Part shown: positions 52,411 to 59,286 of the stretch, one piece after another
Layout: each line of letters opens with the position of its first letter
How positions within the stretch are numbered: the first letter of the stretch is position 1
Source: Alloalcanivorax dieselolei B5
Lineage (GTDB): Bacteria; Pseudomonadota; Gammaproteobacteria; Pseudomonadales; Alcanivoracaceae
DNA: 64,000 nucleotides
NCBI RefSeq assembly: GCF_000300005.1
Contig: NC_018691.1
Span: 3,348,001 to 3,412,000 of the forward strand
Direction of reading: 5' to 3'
Position numbers and translations under genes: made by a program
Notes under the pieces: model-generated
What the model was told of the DNA's origin: nothing
Seen by the model: only the letters and a program-made list of their open reading frames with translations
Database searches by the model: none

Positions 52411-53511
52411 ATGTCCACTCCTTCCTCTTTCCCACCGCGTAGGCTGCCCTCCTCCCGACTGTTCTTCCCTCTCGCCTGTATCGAGGCTGCGGTGATGGTG
52501 CCGCTTTCCACCTGGGCCCAACTCGATGGCGGCCCCCCAGGCTTGCTGGGTGCCGGTCATGGCATGGAAATGTTGTTCGGGCTGGCGCCGGTGTTGATCG
52601 CCGGCTATCTGCTCGGCCCGCAGACGCCGGCACGGCTATGGGGTCTTACGCTGCTATGGGGTCTGGGCCGCTGGCAAAGGCTGTTTGCCAGCGCGCCGTT
52701 TGTGCTATCCGTCTGGGACTTGCTTACCGGCGTGCTGCTGGCCGCGCTGCTGCTGCCCCGCCTGCGTCACGCCAGGAAATGGCGTAACCGGGTTGGCCTG
52801 GGTCTGGTTCCCTGGTTGTGCCTGACGCCATTGCTGGTGTGGTGGCTGCAGCCCCCCTGGCCGCGCCTGCCCACCGTGATCACCCTCGCCGCGCTACTCG
52901 CCTACATGGGCGGGCGCATCATCGCGCCGTTGGCCGCGGCAGCCTGGCAACAGCAGGGAAAGGTGTTGCGGGCACGGGTGCAGCCACGTCTGGAAGGCCT
53001 GTTACTGATCACCTTCGCACTGGCCTGGGCCAGTGCCTGGCACTACCCCGCGATCACCGGTGTAGTACTGATGGCACTCTGTTCTCTATTGCTGGTGCGC
53101 TTGTGGCGCTGGCGCCTGTGGTCGCTGACCCGGCCGGATCTGTGGTTGCTCGGCCAGGGCTACGGCTGGCTGGGGCTGGGGCTGGGTGGAATGGGGCTTG
53201 CCCTGATCAGCGGCCATGCCATCACCACGCCACTGCACGGTATCACCGTGGGCGCCCTTGGCTCTCTTTCCTGTGGCGTAATGGCCCGTCAGGCCGGGCC
53301 GCGCCATCGCGGCTGGGTTCCGCCGCGCTGCCCGGTCACGGTGGTGATGGTATTGCTGAGCGTCGCAGCACTGGTTCGTTGGGGCGCGGCAATGGCCCCG
53401 TCGTGGCTACTACCGGTAGCCGCGTCCTGCTGGAGTCTCGCCTACCTGATCCTCTTTCTGCTCCTGCTGCGCAGCGGGCCAGGATCATCGAATACGGAAA
53501 ATTCTCCTTAA
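52411..53511 (+). CDS. NnrS family membrane protein, copy 2
   Basis: A 366-residue polytopic protein that resembles NnrS in its helix pattern, with GHGMEMLFGLAPVLIAGYLLG near the start and ALISGHAITTPLHGITVGALG near the end, which hold the likely metal histidines. It is shorter and more diverged than the first copy. It precedes norB, and two NsrR-type palindromes overlap its stop region, so norB may be transcribed separately and with it. Confidence 0.82.
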   Translation: MSTPSSFPPRRLPSSRLFFPLACIEAAVMVPLSTWAQLDGGPPGLLGAGHGMEMLFGLAPVLIAGYLLGPQTPARLWGLTLLWGLGRWQRLFASAPFVLSVWDLLTGVLLAALLLPRLRHARKWRNRVGLGLVPWLCLTPLLVWWLQPPWPRLPTVITLAALLAYMGGRIIAPLAAAAWQQQGKVLRARVQPRLEGLLLITFALAWASAWHYPAITGVVLMALCSLLLVRLWRWRLWSLTRPDLWLLGQGYGWLGLGLGGMGLALISGHAITTPLHGITVGALGSLSCGVMARQAGPRHRGWVPPRCPVTVVMVLLSVAALVRWGAAMAPSWLLPVAASCWSLAYLILFLLLLRSGPGSSNTENSP

Positions 53512-53530
53512 CATGTATTGTGAATGCATC
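53512..53530. promoter_or_regulatory. NsrR-type operator 1 of norB
   Basis: CATGTATTGTGAATGCATC resembles the NsrR palindrome at 52372 at most positions. It starts at the stop codon of the nnrS-like gene and is 25 bases from a second such site. Confidence 0.7.
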
Positions 53531-53536
53531 TTTAAA

Positions 53537-53555
53537 GATATATTTTATATGCACC
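53537..53555. promoter_or_regulatory. NsrR-type operator 2 of norB
   Basis: GATATATTTTATATGCACC is a weaker NsrR-type palindrome in tandem with the one at 53512, 54 bases before the norB start. Tandem sites suggest tight NO-dependent control. Confidence 0.6.
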
Positions 53556-53608
53556 TTTAAGACTTGTTCGCCAACCCCATGCCCATGGATCAACAGGAGG
53601 ACCCGACC

Positions 53609-55882
53609 ATGGCCCACTACCGCAAACTCTGGTGGACGCTGATCGCCGTTCTGGCGGCCACGTTCGCGTTGCTCGGCTACTTCGGTACCGAGGTCTACCG
53701 CAAGGCGCCGCCGATCCCGGATCGGGTGGTGACCGAGGACGGCACCGTACTGATGACCCGGGACGACATTCTCGACGGCCAAACCGCCTGGCAATCCGTG
53801 GGCGGCATGCAATTGGGCTCGATCTGGGGACATGGCGCCTATCAGGCGCCGGACTGGACCGCTGACTGGCTGCACCGGGAATTGATTCATTGGCTGGAGC
53901 TGGCCGCCCAGGAACGTTACGGCCAGTCCTATGACGCCCTGGACAGCGAACATCAGGCGATGCTGCAACGGGCGCTACGCGACGCTTACCGCACCAACAC
54001 CTTCCAGCAGAGTGACGGAACGCTGACGGTCAGCAGCCGGCGTGCCGAAGCCATGGCGCTGACCGCGGACTATTACTCGCGGCTGTTCGGCGACGCGCCG
54101 GAACTGCGCGGCACGCGGCAAAGCTACGCCATGAAGGAAGGCACTCTGCCCAGTGAAAGCCGCCGGCAGGCCCTCACTCAATTCTTCTTCTGGACCGCCT
54201 GGGCGGCGGCCACCGAGCGCCCCGACGGGGACGCCACCTACACCAACAACTGGCCCCACGAGTCGTTGATCGACAATGTCCCCACCGCCGAAAACATCAT
54301 CTGGTCCATCGTCAGCGTCATCCTGCTGATCGCCGGCGTTGGCTTCCTGATCCTGGGCTGGGCCTTCCTCCGTCGCCACGATGAAGACGAGCCACCGGCC
54401 CCCGCCCGCGATCCACTCAGCCTGGTCTCCCTGACGCCGTCGCAAAAGGCATTGGGAAAATACCTGTTCCTGGTGGTGGCACTGTTCGTCTTCCAGGTGT
54501 TCGTCGGCGGCGCGGTTGCCCACTATACGGTGGAGGGCCAGCACTTCTATGGCTTCGAACTGTCTCAGTATTTCCCCTATTCACTGCTGCGCACCTGGCA
54601 CATCCAGAGTGCACTGTTCTGGATCGCCACCGGCTTTCTCGCCGCCGGTCTGTTCCTGGCGCCGATCATCAACGGCGGCAAGGATCCGAAGTTCCAGAAG
54701 CTCGGCGTCGATATTCTGTTCTGGGCGCTGGTGGTGGTGGTGGTCGGCTCCTTCGTCGGCAACTACCTCGCCATCGCCCAGATCATGCCGGAGAACCTGA
54801 ACTTCTGGCTCGGTCATCAGGGCTATGAATACGTGGACCTGGGCCGCCTGTGGCAGATCGGCAAGTTCACCGGCGTCGCCTTCTGGCTGGTATTGATGTT
54901 GCGCGGTATCGGCCCGGCGCTACGCAAGCCCGGCGACAAACATCTGCTGGTACTGCTCACCGCCTCGGTGACCGCCATCGGTCTGTTTTATGGCGCCGGC
55001 TTCTTCTACGGCGAGCGCACCCATCTTTCCATCATGGAGTACTGGCGCTGGTGGATCGTGCATCTGTGGGTGGAAGGGTTCTTCGAGGTGTTCGCCACCA
55101 CCGCTCTGGCCTTCATTTTCTATAACCTGGGGTTGGTATCCCGTACCGTCGCCACCGGCGCCAGCCTGGCTTCCGCGTCCCTGTTCCTGCTCGGCGGCGT
55201 GCCCGGCACTTTCCATCATCTGTATTTCTCCGGGACCACGACTCCGGTAATGGCGGTGGGGGCGACGTTCAGTGCGCTGGAAGTGGTGCCTCTGGTGGTA
55301 CTCGGCTACGAGGCCTGGGAACACAGCAAGCTGCGTGAGCGGGCCCCCTGGATGGATCAGATGAAATGGCCATTGGCCTGTTTCGTGGCGGTGGCGTTCT
55401 GGAACATGCTCGGCGCCGGGGTGTTCGGCTTCATGATCAACCCGCCGATCTCCCTGTACTACATTCAGGGTCTGAACACCACGCCGGTGCACGCCCACGC
55501 CGCCCTGTTCGGTGTTTACGGCTTCCTGGCTCTGGGCTTCACACTGCTGGTGCTGCGCTATATCCGGCCGCACCTGCGGTTCAGTGACCGCCTGATGCGC
55601 AATGGCTTCTGGCTGCTCAATATCGGTCTGGTGCTGATGATCACCACCAGCCTGCTGCCGGTGGGCCTGATCCAGTTCCACGCCAGCGTCAGCGAAGGCA
55701 TGTGGTACGCCCGCAGCGAGGCGTTCATGCAACAAGACCTGCTGCAAACGCTGCGCTGGGTACGCACCTTCGGCGATGTGGTGTTCATCATCGGCGCCCT
55801 GGCGGTGGCCTGGCAGGTAGTCTCCGGGGTGCTGTTCGGCTCCCGCGCCTCTGCCCTGGCGCCGGCGGAGGCCAACGCCTGA
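53609..55882 (+). CDS. norB: Quinol-dependent nitric oxide reductase (qNOR)
   Basis: A 757-residue single-subunit NO reductase that converts NO to N2O using quinol. An N-terminal membrane anchor and periplasmic domain (about 1-220) replace the cytochrome c subunit of cNOR; a 12-helix haem-copper-like core follows, with conserved histidine segments such as HIQSALFWIATGF, HLWVEGFFEVFATT and PGTFHHLYFSG. ATG 53609 follows CAGGAGG at 53594-53600. No nirS or nirK is in the window, so it may serve NO defence or complete denitrification encoded elsewhere. Confidence 0.95.
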   Translation: MAHYRKLWWTLIAVLAATFALLGYFGTEVYRKAPPIPDRVVTEDGTVLMTRDDILDGQTAWQSVGGMQLGSIWGHGAYQAPDWTADWLHRELIHWLELAAQERYGQSYDALDSEHQAMLQRALRDAYRTNTFQQSDGTLTVSSRRAEAMALTADYYSRLFGDAPELRGTRQSYAMKEGTLPSESRRQALTQFFFWTAWAAATERPDGDATYTNNWPHESLIDNVPTAENIIWSIVSVILLIAGVGFLILGWAFLRRHDEDEPPAPARDPLSLVSLTPSQKALGKYLFLVVALFVFQVFVGGAVAHYTVEGQHFYGFELSQYFPYSLLRTWHIQSALFWIATGFLAAGLFLAPIINGGKDPKFQKLGVDILFWALVVVVVGSFVGNYLAIAQIMPENLNFWLGHQGYEYVDLGRLWQIGKFTGVAFWLVLMLRGIGPALRKPGDKHLLVLLTASVTAIGLFYGAGFFYGERTHLSIMEYWRWWIVHLWVEGFFEVFATTALAFIFYNLGLVSRTVATGASLASASLFLLGGVPGTFHHLYFSGTTTPVMAVGATFSALEVVPLVVLGYEAWEHSKLRERAPWMDQMKWPLACFVAVAFWNMLGAGVFGFMINPPISLYYIQGLNTTPVHAHAALFGVYGFLALGFTLLVLRYIRPHLRFSDRLMRNGFWLLNIGLVLMITTSLLPVGLIQFHASVSEGMWYARSEAFMQQDLLQTLRWVRTFGDVVFIIGALAVAWQVVSGVLFGSRASALAPAEANA

Positions 55883-55929
55883 ATCAATGCCTGAGTCGCA
55901 GCCGGTCCCCGGGGAATCGTCTCCGGGGA

Positions 55930-55958
55930 TTGCGACCCCGCCAAGGCTGGGTTAGTCT
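55930..55958 (+). promoter_or_regulatory. Candidate promoter of the DAHP synthase leader
   Basis: TTGCGA (55930-55935), a 17-base spacer and TAGTCT (55953-55958) lie 25 bases before the first leader peptide. A GC hairpin (CCCCGG...CCGGGG, 55907-55928) after norB precedes it. Confidence 0.45.
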
Positions 55959-55982
55959 TCGTCCATTGTTTTGGAGATTCCG

Positions 55983-56090
55983 ATGACCATCGCACGCCCT
56001 GACAACGCTTTACTCACCGCCGGTACTCCGGTGGCGATGGCGTGTGCCGGTTATTTTTACGGGTATTGGTTTAGCCGCTCGAGCGCCTGA
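55983..56090 (+). CDS. Aromatic-rich leader peptide 1 (attenuator)
   Basis: A 35-residue peptide whose residues 24-30 read YFYGYWF: six aromatic residues in seven codons (56052-56072). GGAG lies 7 bases before the ATG. A strong rho-independent terminator follows 50 bases after the stop, with a competing hairpin between. This is the layout of a ribosome-stalling attenuator sensing Phe, Tyr and Trp supply ahead of DAHP synthase. Confidence 0.75.
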   Translation: MTIARPDNALLTAGTPVAMACAGYFYGYWFSRSSA

Positions 56091-56139
56091 GCCCACCCGC
56101 CCAGGCGCCCGGATCCGGGACGCCTGCCAAACCCCTGAA

Positions 56140-56170
56140 CCCCCGGTTGGCTTCCCAACCGGGGGTTTTT
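56140..56170 (+). terminator. Attenuator-type rho-independent terminator
   Basis: CCCCCGGTTGG (56140-56150), loop CTTC and CCAACCGGGGG (56155-56165) form a perfect 11-bp stem followed by TTTTT and further T. The preceding stretch 56101-56128 (CAGGCG...CGCCTG and CCCGGATCCGGG) can form another hairpin, as expected for an attenuator. Confidence 0.9.
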
Positions 56171-56231
56171 CATTTTGGGCACGACACTTTTCACAGACTT
56201 TTTTTCACTGAAAACAGGATGGAGAGACGCC

Positions 56232-56348
56232 ATGAACCGCTATTACCGTAACTTCGCGCTGTTTTGCTACTGGCGATTTAGCGGTGCCGGCCTGACCGCC
56301 GGCCGCCGCCACGACTCGACACCACCATCGACACCCTTGCGCCGATGA
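56232..56348 (+). CDS. Aromatic-rich leader peptide 2
   Basis: A 38-residue peptide starting MNRYYRNFALFCYWRF: seven aromatic residues within the first 16. GGAGAG precedes the ATG at 5 bases. Its stop lies inside an 8-bp stem hairpin (56339-56355, GCGCCGAT/ATCGGCGC) just before the DAHP synthase ribosome site, so it may act on translation initiation rather than termination. It is downstream of the terminator that follows leader 1. Confidence 0.7.
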   Translation: MNRYYRNFALFCYWRFSGAGLTAGRRHDSTPPSTPLRR

Positions 56349-56377
56349 TCGGCGCCTGATTGCTCAAGGAAAGGATT

Positions 56378-57433
56378 ATGAACGCCTCCATCGCCACCCT
56401 GGCCGAAACCGGCGAAGCCCAGGACCAGGAAACCCGCCATCAACGCCTGCCCAGCCCCGTCGCCCTGCGTGAGGCGCTGCCACTGGAAACCGGGTTGCAG
56501 GCTCGCATCCGTCAGCAACGCCAGGCGGTCCGCGCCGTCCTCAACGGCGAAGATGATCGCCTGCTGGTGATCACCGGCCCCTGCTCCCTGCACGACCCCG
56601 AATCCGCCCTCGAATACGGCCAGCGGCTGGCCGGCCTTGCCGAACAGGTGAGCGATTCGTTGCTGCTGGTCATGCGCGCTTACGTGGAGAAGCCACGCAC
56701 CACGGTGGGCTGGAAAGGATTGCTCTACGATCCGCATCTGGATGGCCGCCACGATCTGGCCACCGGGCTGCGTCTGTCCCGGGAGCTGCTGCGCGACCTG
56801 GCGCGACTCGGTCTGCCGCTGGCCACCGAGTTGTTGAACCCGCTGGCCGCCTCCTACCTGAGCGATCTGCTGGCCTGGGCGGCGATCGGCGCACGTACCA
56901 CCGAATCACAGATCCACCGGGAAATGGTCAGCGGCCTGCCGCTGCCGGTGGGCTTCAAGAACGGTACCGACGGCAGCGTCACCGTGGCCCGCGACGCCAT
57001 CGGCGCCGCCGCCCATGGCCACACCCACCTGGGGCTGGACGATCACGGTCATCCGGCCCTGGTACAAACACCGGGCAATGCCGACACACACCTGGTGCTG
57101 CGCGGCGGCCATCAGGGCCCCAACTACCAGGAAGAACAGGTGCTGGCCGCCCGTGACGCTCTGGAAAGCGCCGGCCTCAATCCGCGCCTGGTGGTCGATT
57201 GCAGCCATGCCAACAGCGGCAAGGACCCGGCCCGGCAGCCGCTGGTGCTGGAAGAGGTGCTGCGCCAGCGGCGCCAGGGTGACAGCACGGTGGTCGGGGT
57301 GATGCTGGAAAGCCACCTCAACGGCGGCAACCAGCCCCTTTCCGGATCGCTACGCTACGGCGTTTCCGTCACCGATGCCTGCCTCGGCTGGGCGGACACC
57401 GAGGCGCAGCTGCTCCAGCTCGCCCGGGGGTGA
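56378..57433 (+). CDS. 3-deoxy-7-phosphoheptulonate (DAHP) synthase, class I
   Basis: A 351-residue AroG/AroF/AroH-type enzyme that joins phosphoenolpyruvate and erythrose-4-phosphate, the first step of aromatic amino acid synthesis. ITGPCSLHD near residue 70, RAYVEKPRTTVGWKGL near 105, GFKNGTDG and VDCSHANSGKD are class I marks. ATG 56378 follows AAGGAAAGG. Two aromatic-rich leader peptides and a terminator lie upstream, giving a rationale for regulation by charged tRNA. The last 84 bases overlap the antisense end of the chemoreceptor gene. Confidence 0.95.
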   Translation: MNASIATLAETGEAQDQETRHQRLPSPVALREALPLETGLQARIRQQRQAVRAVLNGEDDRLLVITGPCSLHDPESALEYGQRLAGLAEQVSDSLLLVMRAYVEKPRTTVGWKGLLYDPHLDGRHDLATGLRLSRELLRDLARLGLPLATELLNPLAASYLSDLLAWAAIGARTTESQIHREMVSGLPLPVGFKNGTDGSVTVARDAIGAAAHGHTHLGLDDHGHPALVQTPGNADTHLVLRGGHQGPNYQEEQVLAARDALESAGLNPRLVVDCSHANSGKDPARQPLVLEEVLRQRRQGDSTVVGVMLESHLNGGNQPLSGSLRYGVSVTDACLGWADTEAQLLQLARG

Positions 57434-59002
57434 CACCGGGCCGTCGGACGCCAGGGTGAAGGACGCCACCGCCGCCATCAGCTCATCCGCCTGGCGGCGC
57501 AGATGGTCCGCGTGGTCGGCGGCGCGGGCCACCACCGAGACGTTCTGCTGGGTGACCTGGTCCATCTGCACCACCGCCTCACCAATCTGCTCGATCCCCC
57601 GGGCCTGTTCGGTGGAGGCCACGGCCACATCGTCCATGATGGTGGTGACCCGGGTCACCGCCTCGACGATGTGCTCCATGGTGCCGCCGGCTTTGCCCAC
57701 CAGGGTCACGCCGTCATCCACCTCCACCAGGGCCTGCTCCATACGGGTTTCGATGTCCTTGGCCAGCGTGGCGCTGCGCCGCGCCAGATCCCGCACCTCC
57801 TTGGCCACCACCGCGAAACCGCTGCCCTCTTCCCCGGCCCGGGCCGCCTCCACCGAAGCGTTGAGCGCCAGAATGCTGGTCTGCAAGGCAATCCCCTGAA
57901 TCGCGCTGGTGGTTTCCGCAATCTGGCCAGCGGCGGCCCGCAGGCGCTCCATGCGATCCACCGCCGCGCTCATTACCTCACTGCCCTCGGACGCCACCCG
58001 ATGCGCATCGCGAACCAGGCCATGCCCCTGGCGGGCGTGGTCCTCATTGCGCTGCACCGTGGCGGTAAGCTGTTCCATGCTGGAGGCGGTCTCTTCCAGG
58101 GACGAGGCCAGTTGCTCGAAGCGGGAGGACAAGTTGCCGGTGCCATTGGCGATACCGGCGCTGCCCCGGTGCAGGGACTCGCAGCTTTTGCGCACCCGCC
58201 CCACGATGTTGGCCAGCCCGGATTGCAACGCGCTCAAGCCGGAGTACAACTGGCCGATTTCATTGCCGCCACGACGCTCCAGACGGGCGGACAAATCCCC
58301 TTCGGCGATGCGCTCGAAATGGGTCAGCAAACGTTGCAGCGGCCGGATCACGTTCACCGTTACTCCCCAACGCACCAGCAAAACCAGCAACAACGCCGCC
58401 GCCACGGTCACCGCCAGCACCACCACGCCTTGCCGCACCAATCCCTCGAAGCCCTCGGTAAGGTGCCGGGCGCTCTCCTCCGAAGCGGCCAGGAAAGCGT
58501 CCGCGCCAGTGGCGAAAGCGTAATTCATGTCGCTGACCCGGCCGCGGCCGGAGCGGTAACTGGCGAAGTCCCCTTCCTTGAGTACCGTCAACTGCAGACT
58601 CAGGCCGACGTTGAGCAACGCGTACAACTGCTCGGACAGCGCGTCGATGGCCTCCTGCTGTTGCGGTTGCGGGGGGATTTCCAGAAAGCGCTGGAACGCC
58701 TGGCGGGCGTCCTTCATCAAGGACTCGGCCTCGTCGATCACCGGCTCCGGTTCGTCGAAGGACGGCACGCGGATCAGCTCCGCCGCCCGGTCCATGGCCA
58801 CCTGGGCCTGCAGCAGATCGATGTAGGTGCGGTTCAGGGCGCTGGTCTGGCGGACATGAATCTGCTCCAGGGTACCGAATGCCTGGCGGCTGAAATGGGA
58901 GGCGTACAGGCTCACCCCGCCAAGCACCAGAATCATCACGCTGAAGCCAAGCAGCACCCAGTCCCAACTGCGCTTCACCGTCATGTCATCGAGCCATTTC
59001 AT
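57350..59002 (-). CDS. Methyl-accepting chemotaxis protein
   Basis: A 550-residue chemoreceptor. TM1 is at about 13-34, a helical periplasmic sensor (four-helix-bundle type) at 35-188, TM2 at about 190-212, HAMP at 213-268, and the signalling domain after that with the tip IALQTSILALNASVEAARAGEEGSGFAVVA. The sensed ligand is unknown. Its C-terminal 28 residues are encoded opposite the end of the DAHP synthase gene. The first codons (MKWLDDMTVKR) are preceded by an AGGGGAAAG site. Confidence 0.93.
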   Translation of the reverse strand: MKWLDDMTVKRSWDWVLLGFSVMILVLGGVSLYASHFSRQAFGTLEQIHVRQTSALNRTYIDLLQAQVAMDRAAELIRVPSFDEPEPVIDEAESLMKDARQAFQRFLEIPPQPQQQEAIDALSEQLYALLNVGLSLQLTVLKEGDFASYRSGRGRVSDMNYAFATGADAFLAASEESARHLTEGFEGLVRQGVVVLAVTVAAALLLVLLVRWGVTVNVIRPLQRLLTHFERIAEGDLSARLERRGGNEIGQLYSGLSALQSGLANIVGRVRKSCESLHRGSAGIANGTGNLSSRFEQLASSLEETASSMEQLTATVQRNEDHARQGHGLVRDAHRVASEGSEVMSAAVDRMERLRAAAGQIAETTSAIQGIALQTSILALNASVEAARAGEEGSGFAVVAKEVRDLARRSATLAKDIETRMEQALVEVDDGVTLVGKAGGTMEHIVEAVTRVTTIMDDVAVASTEQARGIEQIGEAVVQMDQVTQQNVSVVARAADHADHLRRQADELMAAVASFTLASDGPVSPPGELEQLRLGVRPAEAGIGDGNAVA

Positions 59003-59194
59003 TCTTTCCCCTTACTTAAAATCCAGGAAGAAGGAAGGATAGAGGCTCAATATGACGGAACGGTAACCGTTGAACCCGACCTCAGCCCCTTTCTGTATGG
59101 AGAGGATCATGGAGAGGACCATGGAGAGAACCGCTGGTACAGAAGGGGCTGCGAAGCCCAGGCTTGATTGGAAACCGGCCCTTTCAGAACTCGT

Positions 59195-59264
59195 GGAGAG
59201 CCGGCGGGCAGCGTTCCAGGACCGTGCTTCTCCCGTGTCCTGGAACGCTGCCCGCCGGCTCTCC
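59195..59264. repeat. Perfect 28-bp inverted repeat
   Basis: Arms 59195-59222 and 59237-59264 are perfectly complementary around a 14-base loop. The arms contain GCCGGCGGGCAGCGTTCCAG and do not match the TGTAGGAGC palindromes. It lies 22 bases after the stop of the cytochrome fusion and may terminate it. Nearby, ATGGAGAGG occurs three times (59097-59133). Confidence 0.9.
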
Positions 59265-59286
59265 TCCCCTGGCAAACAGTGATGCT

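Noticed and set aside
57503-59167. Long plus-strand open frame (554 codons) opposite the chemoreceptor
   Set aside because: It is the antisense shadow of a clear chemoreceptor gene in GC-rich DNA; its translation is His/Gln/Gly-rich with no domain pattern.
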